Shown here: piece by piece, positions 52,678-62,322 of the stretch | Position numbering within the stretch: the stretch's first letter is position 1 | How the letters are laid out: each line of letters begins with the position of its first letter | Assembly (NCBI GenBank): GCA_951828515.1 | Contig: OX639992.1 | Span: 4,008,217-4,072,216, forward strand | From: an uncultured Poribacteria bacterium | Lineage (GTDB): Bacteria; Poribacteria; WGA-4E; WGA-3G | DNA length: 64,000 nucleotides | Direction: 5' to 3' | Notes under the pieces: generated by a model | The model's input: the letters and a program-made list of their open reading frames with translations, nothing else | Database searches by the model: none | Told to the model about the DNA's origin: nothing | Made by a program: the position numbers and the translations under genes

Positions 52678-53727
52678 CTACTCGCGCGGAAGCGAAACTG
52701 TATCCGGAACGATAATCTCGCCAGCAATGATCTTTGCCTTCAGCGATTCAATGGTAGCTATCATGTCGTCCGAAAGTAGTGATTGATTGTGTTCATCAAC
52801 GGCATAACTGACGCCACCATCTTCGAGTCCAAAGTATCGGATACCTGCTGTAAAATTGTCCTCAGCGGTTTCGCGGATGATGCGTTGTACAGAAGCCGAA
52901 ATCTCTTTTGTCATACTCGTCAAGACAATCCCGGGGGCAAGGTGGTTACCGTTGGAGTCAACCCAAATGATGAACTTTTGCTGTTCTTGGGCGGCTTCAA
53001 GCACCCCTTGACCGGACCCGCCAGCAGCGACATAAATCACATCAATACCGTTTTCATATTGTGCCAACGCCAATTCTTTCGCTCTATCTGGTTGTCCAAA
53101 ACCGGCGACACTCTCGCTAATGTATTCTACGGAGATTTCGGCATCTGGATTGATAGCCTGAATCCCAGCGACGTAACCGGCTTCAAATTCGCGTAACAAC
53201 GGAACATCCACTCCACCAATATAGCCGATTTTACCGCTCTTCGTCTTTAACGCCGCAATTGCCCCGACCAGAAATGAACCTTCGTTGGATTTATAGTTCA
53301 CAGAAGCCACATTTTCAATATCAAGAACAACATCAAAAATTGCAAATTTGACATCAGGAAATTCCGGTGCTACACGGGCAAGCACATCTCCCATTTGATA
53401 ACCTGCGGTCAAAACAAGTTCTGAATTTTGTGCTGTATCTCTTAGGAGCATTTCTGTAGCGACGGGATCGTCTTCCATACCGTTTACTTCAATTAGCGTA
53501 ATTCCAAGTTTTTCCTCTGCGGCTTTCACACCGATATGGAAGGCATCACAGTAAGCCGCAGAGCCAACGCAATCGCTCGGATATACCATGGTTACGCGAA
53601 GTGGCGCAGTATCTGTTTCTGTTGAAGGGTCAGAAAGAATTACCTCCTGAATCGCGTCGCAACCACAGATTATAAGTAGTCCTAATGCGAAAAAAACGGA
53701 TTTGTGCCCGATATTAAAACTTTTCAC
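52678..53727 (-). CDS. BMP-family (PnrA-like) substrate-binding lipoprotein
   Basis: A 349-aa periplasmic binding lipoprotein with lipobox IICGC (Cys about 23). The BMP/Med fold appears as VTMVYPSDCVGSAAYCDAF, then LVLTAGYQMGDVLARVAPEFPDVKF and GKIGYIGGVDVPLLREFEAGYVAG, a block diagnostic for nucleoside-binding PnrA proteins. It would serve a nucleoside ABC importer, but no ATPase or permease gene is adjacent. The start is ATG 53727. Confidence 0.9.
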   Translation of the reverse strand: MKSFNIGHKSVFFALGLLIICGCDAIQEVILSDPSTETDTAPLRVTMVYPSDCVGSAAYCDAFHIGVKAAEEKLGITLIEVNGMEDDPVATEMLLRDTAQNSELVLTAGYQMGDVLARVAPEFPDVKFAIFDVVLDIENVASVNYKSNEGSFLVGAIAALKTKSGKIGYIGGVDVPLLREFEAGYVAGIQAINPDAEISVEYISESVAGFGQPDRAKELALAQYENGIDVIYVAAGGSGQGVLEAAQEQQKFIIWVDSNGNHLAPGIVLTSMTKEISASVQRIIRETAEDNFTAGIRYFGLEDGGVSYAVDEHNQSLLSDDMIATIESLKAKIIAGEIIVPDTVSLPRE

Positions 53728-53817
53728 AATTCCTCCTTAAAGAATCTTGTCATGGGTGTGAAATTCAAAAAACAATTATTTTTTTAAGGACATTTCAGTC
53801 GTCAATCTACCTCGATT

Positions 53818-54267
53818 TCACAGGAAACGTTCCTCACAAATCTGATATGGATCATTAGTATAAACGCGATAAATGACACGTCCCGAAAAATCAAGCATAT
53901 CTTTCATTCTATCATAAATAGCCGGGTGCGACATACGTTGCAAAGCAGAACCACGTGCCACCCACTCGGTCTCTAAACTCTCATCGCTCGTTGCTAATTC
54001 ACCACAGGCGTAATCTCCTAAGAAACCAAACATCAATTTGGTAGGCGACCTGATGTTTGAGTAAATCCCAACCAGCGGCCCAATTGATGCTGTGACACCA
54101 GACTCTTCGTGAATTTCACGTTGAAAGGCTTCAATAAGATTTTCACCTTCTTCGACCTGACCACCGGGAAACTCCCAGCCACGGCGCGGACCCCGTATGA
54201 GCAAAATTTTACCGTCCGGATGACTTATCAATCCAGAAACAGCAACAATGTGCTTCGGATGAATCAT
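53818..54267 (-). CDS. Nudix hydrolase
   Basis: A 149-aa protein with a perfect Nudix box (G36-X5-E42-X7-REIHEESGV, residues 36-58). These enzymes hydrolyse nucleoside diphosphates linked to another moiety, often oxidised nucleotides. The FPGG before the box is typical of MutT-like members. Substrate unknown. The gene starts ATG 54267, 45 bp downstream of the stop of the second gamma-glutamyltransferase. Confidence 0.92.
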   Translation of the reverse strand: MIHPKHIVAVSGLISHPDGKILLIRGPRRGWEFPGGQVEEGENLIEAFQREIHEESGVTASIGPLVGIYSNIRSPTKLMFGFLGDYACGELATSDESLETEWVARGSALQRMSHPAIYDRMKDMLDFSGRVIYRVYTNDPYQICEERFL

Positions 54268-54312
54268 TTAAACCCTCACCTTCGTTCACTCCAAATACTG
54301 AATGCTTACAGG

Positions 54313-55932
54313 TTACACACCTATTGCATACCCATCGCGCCTCGGGTCGGCACCCCCCATAAAACTTCCTTCCGCCGGATCAAAGGCAATACCTTGACCA
54401 CCGCCGACAGTTGCAGTCCAATCGGGTAGCACCTCTACCTCATGTCCACGTGCTTCCAATGCCGCACGGACAGCAGCAGGAATACGTCCCTCCATACTGA
54501 CATGCGTTCCCGGATTTATCAAGCGAACGCGCGGTGCTTCAATCGCTGCTTGCACATTCATTCCGTGTTCAATCAGGTTCAACACCATCTGTAACGTCGT
54601 TTGAAGGATGCCGTGGCTTCCGGGTGTGCCAATTGCAGCAAACGGATTTCCATTCTTCCAGACTTGGCACGGCGACATACACATCTCTATCCGTTTATGC
54701 GGTCCAACGGCGTTAGGACTCTCTGGGATTCTATCGAACCAGTTCATAAAGTTGTTGAGAAACATTCCTGTTGAACCGAGAATTACGCCTGAACCGAAGG
54801 GTTGTCCAAGGCTCTGCGTCACAGCGACGATATTGCCCTCTGCATCAGCAGTGTCAAAGTGGGTTGTACATTCGGTCGTCCAGTCGTCAGCTATGATCTC
54901 GCCGGGGAGTTTGTCCTTAGACCAACGCTCACCACCGCTGACTGCAGCCTGTTCACTGATGCGTTCGCGTTGCGCACGTGCGTAGTCTTTAGATAACAGC
55001 CGTTCAATCGGTGGATTCGGACGCGGGGCGTATTCGGCTCTATCCGCGCTTGCCAGTTTAATCGCTTCAATCAGCAGATGCAAGTACTCCGGTGTATTGT
55101 GCCCAAGTTCACCGAGGGCATCGTTTTCTAAAATATTGAGGGTTTCCAGATATTGAAAACCTGAACACGGCGGGGGTGGGCAGTAGACTTCATAATCTTT
55201 GTAGGTAACGGAGATGGGTTCTTGCCATTCTACCTCAAAGTCAGCCAAGTCCTTTTCGGTAATCAGTCCATCAGTTTCTTCGGAGAAACGGACGATCTCT
55301 TTAGCAATGTCGCCGCGGTAGAATGCCTCCGCACCGCCTTCGGCGACCTGACGGAATGTGTTTGCTAAATCCTTTTGTACCAAAATCTCGCCGGGATGTG
55401 GAGTTCTCCCTCGTGAGGCGATAACCTCTTCAGCTCTTTCGGAGAAATAAGGGCGTGCACCTGCGATGAATTCCGCATTCTTGACGGTGACGGCGTACCC
55501 GTTTTCCGCCAATTCAATCGCTGGGGTAAAGATGTCCGCGTGGTCCATACTCCCGTAGCGTTCCAAGAGTGCGAGCCATCCGCCGCATCCACCCGGCACC
55601 ATACCGGCACGAATACCAACCTGCTGGCTTTCGAGTGTCGGATAGACATCCAGTGTCGCCGCGTAGGGGGCAGTCCCCAGATAATCTATCACACGGTGTG
55701 TTTTTTCCTTCGCATTATACAGCAACATGTACCCATTGCCGGCAATACCCGACATATAAGGTTCAACGACGTTGAGCGTTGAAGCGACTGCGACTGCCGC
55801 ATCAAACGCGTTGCCACCAGCGAGCAACATACGGGCACCAGCAAGGCTTGCAAGCGGATGTGCACTTGTTGCCATTCCGCGTGTGCCTGTTACCGTGGAA
55901 CGGTGCGTTGTGCCATAAGATGGAAATGCCAT
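54313..55932 (-). CDS. Gamma-glutamyltransferase family protein (copy 2)
   Basis: A 539-aa Ntn-hydrolase. The autoproteolytic Thr lies in DDWTTECTTHFDTAD (T356), with the canonical TTH. N-terminal blocks are GMATSAHPLASLAGARML and GGNAFDAAVAVAS, similar to but clearly divergent from copy 1 at 16120. No signal peptide. Substrate not known; perhaps a gamma-glutamyl peptide or a cephalosporin-like acyl group. The C-terminus ends VTGGADPRRDGYAIGV-like, as in copy 1 (GGSDPRTDGYAVTF). The start is ATG 55932 with AAGGAGAT upstream. Confidence 0.92.
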   Translation of the reverse strand: MAFPSYGTTHRSTVTGTRGMATSAHPLASLAGARMLLAGGNAFDAAVAVASTLNVVEPYMSGIAGNGYMLLYNAKEKTHRVIDYLGTAPYAATLDVYPTLESQQVGIRAGMVPGGCGGWLALLERYGSMDHADIFTPAIELAENGYAVTVKNAEFIAGARPYFSERAEEVIASRGRTPHPGEILVQKDLANTFRQVAEGGAEAFYRGDIAKEIVRFSEETDGLITEKDLADFEVEWQEPISVTYKDYEVYCPPPPCSGFQYLETLNILENDALGELGHNTPEYLHLLIEAIKLASADRAEYAPRPNPPIERLLSKDYARAQRERISEQAAVSGGERWSKDKLPGEIIADDWTTECTTHFDTADAEGNIVAVTQSLGQPFGSGVILGSTGMFLNNFMNWFDRIPESPNAVGPHKRIEMCMSPCQVWKNGNPFAAIGTPGSHGILQTTLQMVLNLIEHGMNVQAAIEAPRVRLINPGTHVSMEGRIPAAVRAALEARGHEVEVLPDWTATVGGGQGIAFDPAEGSFMGGADPRRDGYAIGV

Positions 55933-55984
55933 GCGTATCTCCTTGTTTTTTTCTGTAGTAAGTTTTATGGCAGATTTTAGAATC

Positions 55985-56005
55985 GGCGAGGTTACAAACC
56001 TCGCC
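55985..56005. repeat. Palindromic repeat (GGCGAGGTT arm) with CTACC tail
   Basis: GGCGAGGTT, loop ACA, AACCTCGCC, followed by TACC. The 9-bp stem is perfect. It overlaps the 3' end of the glutaredoxin-like gene, so the last few codons and the stop are supplied by the repeat. Confidence 0.8.
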
Positions 56006-56288
56006 TACCTATTTGAGGTATAAGCCTCCAAAACCGGTGCCATCGTAACTGCCAGATTAACTTCCAGCCGGTAACGTGATGCGTAAAGAGTCTTTGTCCA
56101 TCCAACTCAAGTACAGGAATCAGATGCTTGTATTTCGTGAAGAGTCCCATATCCTTCGTGATGTCAATGTCTTCTACCGCAATAAACGATGTTTTCGCTC
56201 CGATACTTTGCAACACTGCCTTTGCCTCATCACAGAGCGGACAATCCGGTTTGGTGTAGAACTGGAGTTGTATCGGTGGGGTCTTCAA
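55992..56288 (-). CDS. Glutaredoxin-like (DUF836) thiol protein
   Basis: A 98-aa thioredoxin-fold protein with the redox pair CPLC (residues 16-19, in KPDCPLCDEAK) and the family cis-Pro in HLIPVLELDG. It is likely a disulfide reductase or electron-transfer helper in the cytoplasm. Its C-terminal IGRRGL and stop codon lie in the palindromic repeat 55985-56005, suggesting that the original C-terminus was altered by repeat insertion. The start ATG 56288 has weak ribosome binding. Confidence 0.8.
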   Translation of the reverse strand: MKTPPIQLQFYTKPDCPLCDEAKAVLQSIGAKTSFIAVEDIDITKDMGLFTKYKHLIPVLELDGQRLFTHHVTGWKLIWQLRWHRFWRLIPQIGRRGL

Positions 56289-56747
56289 AAGAATCGCCTA
56301 AAAGCCAAAATAAAGTTCATCTTCTTGCGCGAACCCAAAATCAATTTGACTTCGGATATAAATTGTGAAACGATGGTCTATATCGTAAAGCATAAGTCCA
56401 TGAATTGCGAGCAATCCACAACTCCCCGGTAGGAGGGAACTCCGATTCCCGACTCTCTCTTCTGTAGGAGCGACCCCTTGACAGCTTCCCTAATCCAAGG
56501 TAGACGTGCTTGCAAAGCATGCTGATTAGCACTTGTGGGAAGGGTTTCTAACCCCGATTTCTTCCGCTTTTACTGATCGCTGCTTGCCGATTGCCGACTA
56601 CTTTGAGAGTTTAGCACAAGTCGCCAAAAATCGCACTTATTTTTTAAATGAACCGATGTGGATTCTATGATAAAATCATGTTAGAACTTACCCTATGTTT
56701 TTGGTAATCATAGGTTTCCAATATGATACTATCTAAGGAGAGAAAAC
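56289..56747. other. Intergenic region with shared repeat block
   Basis: The 459 bp between the glutaredoxin-like gene and the divergent Gfo/Idh gene hold no gene. A 21-bp block at 56429-56449 (beginning GTAGGAGGGAA) is an inverted copy of 21007-21027 with one mismatch, and a related CTGTAGGAGCGACC follows at 56462. The right end before 56748 is AT-rich and may hold the Gfo/Idh promoter, with GATACT and TTGGTA boxes of low quality. Confidence 0.6.
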
Positions 56748-57737
56748 ATGAAATTGAGACTTGCACAATACGGTATTTCACACGATCACGCTGGAGGGAA
56801 AGCCAACGTGATGAAGGAAAGTGACGAAATTGACTTCGTCGGTGTTTTTGAGCCGTCACCAGAAGTCCGAGAGACCCTTGGTCAAAGCCCGGTTTATGAA
56901 GGCGTTCACTGGTTTACATCCAAAGAAGAGATACTTGAGGATGAAACAATCGTTGGGATTGCGGCGCAGGGGCGTGTGTCGCAAAATCTCACCTTTGCAC
57001 GGGAAATTCTTGAACACGGCAAGCATGTTTGGTTTGATAAACCTGCGGGTGATAATCTTGACGAATTTCGAGAGGTTTTAGACATCGCACGAGATAGAAA
57101 CCTGCTCGTTCAACTCGGTTATATGTTCCGATACAATGCAGGCTTTCAGTTCGTTCTCGATTGGGCGAACTCTGGCAAACTCGGTGATATTTTCTCTGTT
57201 CGGGCGCGAATCTCATCAGGACCTTCAAGCGATGCCCATTGGCAACGTTGGGATTCACTCGGTGAACACTCCGGCGGCATTATGTTCATCCTCGCTTGTC
57301 ATCTCACCGATATTATCGTGGCATTGCTGGGACGCCCCACACGGGTGACACCCTTTTCGAGGCACGATGGACACGACGTGCCGTGGTATCGGAACAATAC
57401 AGCAGCCGTCCTTGAATATCCGAGAGCATTGGCGATTCTTGAGTCGACGTCATTGGAGGTGGATTCGGGTAAATCAAGGCGATTGGAAGTCTACGGGACA
57501 CGCGGCAGTGCAATCCTTGAGCCGCTTGAACCGCCGGAATTGCGGTTGTGTCTTGATGAGGAACGGGACGGATATGCGAAAGGCTGGCAGACAGTGCCTG
57601 TGGAACGACGACCGCGTTACGTCGAAAGCCTGCGAGCGTTTATCGCTGATATTCGGGGCGAGAAATCACCTGATCGTTCTCTCGACCACGAGTTCACAGT
57701 TCAGGAAACGGTGCTACGGGCGGCGGGTCTGCAATAA
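56748..57737 (+). CDS. Gfo/Idh/MocA family oxidoreductase (copy 2)
   Basis: A 329-aa NAD(P)-dependent oxidoreductase. The N-terminal Rossmann half includes RLAQYGISHDHAGG, and the family Lys appears in HVWFDKPAGDNLDEF (about 97). The C-terminal substrate domain contains HSGGIMFILACHLTDIIVALLG with the catalytic His. Its sugar or cyclitol substrate is unknown. AAGGAG is upstream of ATG 56748. Its neighbours are unrelated and transcribed the other way. Confidence 0.88.
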   Translation: MKLRLAQYGISHDHAGGKANVMKESDEIDFVGVFEPSPEVRETLGQSPVYEGVHWFTSKEEILEDETIVGIAAQGRVSQNLTFAREILEHGKHVWFDKPAGDNLDEFREVLDIARDRNLLVQLGYMFRYNAGFQFVLDWANSGKLGDIFSVRARISSGPSSDAHWQRWDSLGEHSGGIMFILACHLTDIIVALLGRPTRVTPFSRHDGHDVPWYRNNTAAVLEYPRALAILESTSLEVDSGKSRRLEVYGTRGSAILEPLEPPELRLCLDEERDGYAKGWQTVPVERRPRYVESLRAFIADIRGEKSPDRSLDHEFTVQETVLRAAGLQ

Positions 57738-57816
57738 CTTAAAAGGAACACCCTCCTTGATGCGATAATCTCCAAAAATTGAGGCAGTATCGTGTCAAAG
57801 AGGGTTCCTCTCCGCG

Positions 57817-58761
57817 TTAATCTTCATCTTCAATAGCAATGATAGGAATAGTTGTAACGGGAAATGCCGATGGTTTGTAGTTGCCATCTGGTGCTTTGGT
57901 TGGGAATTTGTATTGAGGGTCTGTTAGAAGTTCATATACCCCGGTATCCCCAGTCCTAACCCGTTCTCTGGTATTCAACTCCCATTCGACTTCAAGTGCC
58001 TCGTGTCGTCCTGGAAAGTCTTGTGTCCCCAATATCGATGTCAAAGCCCAGTAGATATATTCCGTAACCATGCAACCGTAGTCACAGGTTTCATCCGTAT
58101 AGTGATACCACGCTTCTGCCGGATACCCGCTCTTGGGTCCACCTTTCGGCACTTGCTCGAAATATCCGCCACGGGCGGCATCCATACACTTCGCTAAGAT
58201 GGATCCTCGTTTTTCGCCGAACACCTCGGGGTAAGCATTGGCATAACCGTGTTGTGTAATAGGATGCAGAATTTCCTCTAATGCGCCGTCGTAGTACGAT
58301 CCATCGGGGGCATTGATTTTGCCATCGATAAGGAAATCTGGTTTGGTTTCTTCGCCATATAGGTCTTGACCAAATCGGTGGCCTGCCGCTTCTACCAGAC
58401 CCATTTCCAACCCCTCCATCTCCGCTTCTGTTCCGGGCATAATGATGAAGACGTTTCGGCTCACAAGGTGACTGAGCACCTGTGTGTTGTCAGGAACACC
58501 ATCTTCGTCATTGTCAAGGTATTGTGCCAAAACGCCTGCGGCGTGAGAAAGTTTATCTTCAGGTGTCGTTGGGCTTGCGAAGATATGAATACCGAAAACG
58601 TTGACGTATTTGTCACAACCGACTTGTCTGAAAGCAGAAAATTCGCTCGGTATCTCTACGATTTCGATTTTCGGTACCACCTCAATGCTTCGCATCGCGT
58701 TGTCGCCGATAATTTGGGATGAAGCAAGTCCCATTAAAACCAGCATGATTCCTGCAGTCAT
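57817..58761 (-). CDS. Secreted protein of unknown function with calcium-type loop
   Basis: A 314-aa exported protein. ATG 58761 with AAAGGA is used, giving a short hydrophobic signal (GIMLVLMGLASSQIIG). A DNDEDGVPDN loop (near 85) looks like a thrombospondin-3 or EF-hand calcium site. An LHPITQHGY segment near 160 and AWYHYTDETCDYGCM near 225 carry His and Cys residues that could bind metal. A resemblance to metal-dependent hydrolases is possible but I cannot name a family. Confidence 0.6.
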   Translation of the reverse strand: MTAGIMLVLMGLASSQIIGDNAMRSIEVVPKIEIVEIPSEFSAFRQVGCDKYVNVFGIHIFASPTTPEDKLSHAAGVLAQYLDNDEDGVPDNTQVLSHLVSRNVFIIMPGTEAEMEGLEMGLVEAAGHRFGQDLYGEETKPDFLIDGKINAPDGSYYDGALEEILHPITQHGYANAYPEVFGEKRGSILAKCMDAARGGYFEQVPKGGPKSGYPAEAWYHYTDETCDYGCMVTEYIYWALTSILGTQDFPGRHEALEVEWELNTRERVRTGDTGVYELLTDPQYKFPTKAPDGNYKPSAFPVTTIPIIAIEDED

Positions 58762-58838
58762 GGTTTTCCTTTCTTCCAAATTGACTCTCTTGAGACCGCT
58801 GCCTGAATAGATAACCTGATGACGCTAAAATTCAACAG

Positions 58839-59873
58839 TTATGCGAATCGAACGCCTAATTTTACGTTCTCACCGGGGGCAGTCGCGATCTTCGGATATT
58901 CGTTCAATAGATCGTCAAAATCGACAACAGGATAGATAACCGGTTCAGATTTCAGGCTGCCATCGCAAAGCAGTCGCCAACTGATTTCAAAAAGTCTGCC
59001 TTCATTCCAATTTGGGTACTCAGGATTCGGTTCGCTACACGCGCGTGAGAAGACAATCGTCGGTCGATTGAAATGCGCTTCAGCACCGAGATCTAATCCC
59101 GATGGATAGATACCGGGCCATGCGCCAGCGACAACCGTTCCTAAATACGACACACCGCGGATAGCGGCTTGTAGTGCCGTATGATGACCGCTGTATTCAA
59201 TGCAAACGTCAGCACCACGCTTGTTGGTAGCCTTTTTAATTTCCAGACCCGCATCATCTGTTGTGGGATCGATAACAAGGTCAGCACCACATTCGAGGGC
59301 TACATTGCGACGCAACTCAAGTGGATCGACACCAATTACAGGATAGGCACCCGCCAATTTGGCAAGTTGCAGTGCCATCAATCCGATCCCACCCATTCCA
59401 AAGACTGCCACGGCATCCCCAATGCGGATATGACCGTCGCGAACCGCACCCAAGGCAAAATCTGTCGGGTCAAGACAGACGGCGGCTTGCCAAGGCACAC
59501 CATCAGGAAGTTTCCGGACACCTACCGCGGACCAAACATTTTCTTCGCGGAAGGAGCTGTGCCGAAAAACCCGCTCTCCGACCTCAAATTCGGTAACGTC
59601 CGTCCCAATTTCAGTTACCTCGCCGACACACATGTTCCCCAGCCCTGAAGGATAGCTCACCATCCCGCCAGAACCGTCTGCTCGAAAGATTTTATATTCG
59701 CCATCGTAGTCACCGCGTGGACCCGCATACCCCTGATACGATGCCATCTCTGAACCGTGTTTGGCGGCACCAAACTGGCTCTTGACCCGAATTTCATTGG
59801 TTTGTAAGGGTTGGCTCTCATATTCTCGGAAAGCGACCTGCTCTTGGGCGGGGGCAATAAGTTCTCTTAACAT
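58839..59873 (-). CDS. MDR-superfamily alcohol dehydrogenase-like protein
   Basis: A 344-aa medium-chain dehydrogenase/reductase. The NAD-binding motif VFGMGGIGLMALQLAKLAGA is at about 165-184. The GroES-like N-terminal half has GLGNMCVGEVTEIGTDV, but the first catalytic zinc ligand (Cys before GHE in classical enzymes) is not seen: the place reads FGAAKHGSEMAS. It may be a zinc-independent or altered enzyme. ATG 59873 is used, with AAAGGA upstream; a longer frame to 59972 adds unrelated residues. Substrate unknown. Confidence 0.85.
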   Translation of the reverse strand: MLRELIAPAQEQVAFREYESQPLQTNEIRVKSQFGAAKHGSEMASYQGYAGPRGDYDGEYKIFRADGSGGMVSYPSGLGNMCVGEVTEIGTDVTEFEVGERVFRHSSFREENVWSAVGVRKLPDGVPWQAAVCLDPTDFALGAVRDGHIRIGDAVAVFGMGGIGLMALQLAKLAGAYPVIGVDPLELRRNVALECGADLVIDPTTDDAGLEIKKATNKRGADVCIEYSGHHTALQAAIRGVSYLGTVVAGAWPGIYPSGLDLGAEAHFNRPTIVFSRACSEPNPEYPNWNEGRLFEISWRLLCDGSLKSEPVIYPVVDFDDLLNEYPKIATAPGENVKLGVRFA

Positions 59874-60017
59874 ATTGGCTATTTTCCTTTCTGTGTTATC
59901 GCACTTCGGAAATGCGCAATGAATTGCGCTACTACGAACGGGATTTACCTGAAAATCAGGTTGACAAAGCACTATCGCAAACTATCTATTGCGTTTATTT
60001 TTTCAATTCACCATAAT

Positions 60018-60855
60018 TCAATCAATAATCGCTTGGTAGCAGAGGATACGAATTTTCTCTCCGAGATCCAAGTCACCGCTCGGATGCAATTGGCATAAGG
60101 AAATGCCGATCATCTGCTCTTGAGGATCAATGAAGAAATTGGTAAAGAAGAAACCGCCCCAGCCATACCTTCCAACTGATCCGATCTCCCTAAGATCCGA
60201 TTCGTCTCGGACAATACCAAAGCCCAGACCGAATCCGTGGTCAACATCCATATTGGCGAGTTGGTCCGTAGTCATCAACTCAACGGTTTTTCGACTCAAC
60301 AATCGAACACCGTTAAATTTTCCACCGTTGAGCATCATTTGTGCAAAGCGGACGTAATCAGGGACAGTGGATACCAATCCACCCCCGCCAGAGAAATAAG
60401 TGCGCGGACCGTTGTAAGGATAATCCGTTGAATAGATCAGTGAGCCGTCCACTGTCGGTTCTTGGGATTTTCGCGTTATGGGACCGTCTTTGGTTCGCTC
60501 ATACACTGTTGCGAGTCGCTCGCGTTTCGCTTCAGGGATAAAAAAGTGTGTGTCTTTCATGCCGAGAGGTTTGAAGATACGTTCAGAGAAAAACGCATCG
60601 AGCGACATCCCCGACACGACTTCGACGAGGTAACCGAGCAAATCAATTGACAGTCCATATTCATATTCCGCACCCGGCTGATATAGCAACGGAATCGTCG
60701 CCAAGATTTTCATCTTCTCCTCAAGCGTGCTCTCATCTTGAAGGAGTCCGTGGGTGATCCCCGCATCGGTGTATTGTTGACCTAAACGTCCGTTCCAGTG
60801 ATACGTTAGACCCGCGGTGTGGGTAAGCAGGTTCCAAATTGTAATCTGCCGTTCT
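60018..60855 (-). pseudogene. Serine hydrolase (beta-lactamase fold), N-terminally truncated
   Basis: The readable part begins LAERQITIWNLLTHTAGL just past the DUF1501 stop and runs through the YGLS motif (YxS), KPLGMKDTHFF, YFSGGGGLVSTVPDYVRFA and the GWGG end motif to the stop at 60018. The N-terminal 70-80 residues with the catalytic SxxK Ser are missing; upstream in frame is a TGA, then DUF1501. The longest ATG frame (from 60713, 231 aa) lacks the TIWNLLTHTAG segment. It is a broken gene, either a real deletion or an assembly join. Confidence 0.75.
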
Positions 60856-60856
60856 G

Positions 60857-62296
60857 CTAAGCCAAAATGTCACGGACGATGTGTCCATGGACATCGGTGA
60901 GGCGGAAATCTCGTCCTTGGAAGCGGTAGACCAATTTCTCGTGGTTAATCCCGAAGAGATGCAACATCGTGGCGTGGAAGTCATGGACATGCACGATATT
61001 TTCAACGGAATTATATCCCAACTCATCGGTATTCCCGTAACTGATACCCCCCTTGATGCCACCGCCAGCCATCCACATCGAGAATCCCTTGATGTGGTGG
61101 TCGCGTCCGGTGCCTTGTGCCATGGGGGTCCGACCAAACTCGCCGCCCCAAATCACCAAGGTATCGTCCAACATACCGCGCTGCTTCAAATCATTGACGA
61201 GTGCTGCTGTTGCCTTATCAACATAGCCAGAGGTTGTTTTGATGGCGTTCTCAATGCCACCGTGATGATCCCAACCGCGATGGTAGAGTTGGATAAACCG
61301 AACACCACGTTCAGCTAACCGTCGTGCGAGGAGACAGTTTGAGGCATAGGATCCGTCACCGGGTTTCGCACCGTACGCATCCAGAACGTGCTGCGGTTCT
61401 TTCGAGATGTCAGTCAGTTCTGGGACGCTCGTCTGCATTCGGAACGCCATTTCGTATTGACTAATCCGCGTCGAGATTGCAGGATCCTCTACGGTTTCGT
61501 CGAGCATACCGTTTAAGGTTTGTACGGTATCCACGACGTCCCGTTGCTGTTCAGTGTTGACACCGCCAGGGTTGGTGACGTAGTGAACAGGATCGCCAGT
61601 TGAATGGAACTGGACACCTTGAAATTGACCTGGGAGAAACCCGCTATGCCACTGCCGCGTTGCAATTGGCTGGTCCTGTCCGCCACCAGAGGAGGTGAGG
61701 ACGACGTACCCCGGCAAATTTTCATTCTCACTGCCAAGCCCATAGAGCAGCCACGACCCCATACTCGGTCTACCGGCGATCGCAGTCCCAGTGTTCATGA
61801 AGGTGTGTGCGGGATCGTGGTTGATTTGCTCGGTTTTCAGGGAACGGACGATGCAAATATCATCGGCGAGACTTCCGATATGCGGAAACGCCGTACTCAT
61901 CTCCTGCCCCGACGCTCCATACTTTTTGAATTCATGGGTCGGACCGAGGCATTTGAGTGAATCCGCTTGTCCTTGGAGTTGCGCAATCGGTTGTCCTTCC
62001 GTGAAAGACTTCGGCATCGGTTGCCCGTGGAGTTCTGCGAGTTGCGGCTTGTAGTCCAAAGTCTCTAAGTGCGACGGACCCCCCGCCATGCAGAGATGAA
62101 TAATACGTTTCGCTTTCGGTGGCACATGTGGAGTGGTAACAATCCCCTGCCACCGATCAACCTCCGGCGCAGCATTGATAATAGACGGTGTTAGTAGGGA
62201 AGCGAGCGCGAGTGATCCGACACCGCGCACAGTTTTCCCCAGAAATGTTCGCCGTGTAAGACGAAGTTCGGTTTCTTCATGAATATCTATAGCCAT
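60857..62296 (-). CDS. DUF1501 protein with Tat signal
   Basis: A 479-aa protein with a twin-arginine signal (RRTFLGK at 15-21, then a hydrophobic stretch ALASLLTPSIINA), so it is probably exported folded. The DUF1501 body includes HLCMAGGPSHLETLDYKP and VIWGGEFGRTPMAQGTGRDHH, the sulfatase-like metal region, and ends RFQGRDFRLTDVHGHIV. Partnered with DUF1553 genes in planctomycete-like genomes; the DUF1553 gene at 62763 lies one gene away. The start is ATG 62296. Confidence 0.9.
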   Translation of the reverse strand: MAIDIHEETELRLTRRTFLGKTVRGVGSLALASLLTPSIINAAPEVDRWQGIVTTPHVPPKAKRIIHLCMAGGPSHLETLDYKPQLAELHGQPMPKSFTEGQPIAQLQGQADSLKCLGPTHEFKKYGASGQEMSTAFPHIGSLADDICIVRSLKTEQINHDPAHTFMNTGTAIAGRPSMGSWLLYGLGSENENLPGYVVLTSSGGGQDQPIATRQWHSGFLPGQFQGVQFHSTGDPVHYVTNPGGVNTEQQRDVVDTVQTLNGMLDETVEDPAISTRISQYEMAFRMQTSVPELTDISKEPQHVLDAYGAKPGDGSYASNCLLARRLAERGVRFIQLYHRGWDHHGGIENAIKTTSGYVDKATAALVNDLKQRGMLDDTLVIWGGEFGRTPMAQGTGRDHHIKGFSMWMAGGGIKGGISYGNTDELGYNSVENIVHVHDFHATMLHLFGINHEKLVYRFQGRDFRLTDVHGHIVRDILA

Positions 62297-62322
62297 ACCT
62301 ATACCTCCTGTCCGTTTAGTTT

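Noticed and set aside
60733-61137. 134-codon frame on the minus strand
   Set aside because: It overlaps the DUF1501 gene end and the serine hydrolase piece in a third frame and has no family match.
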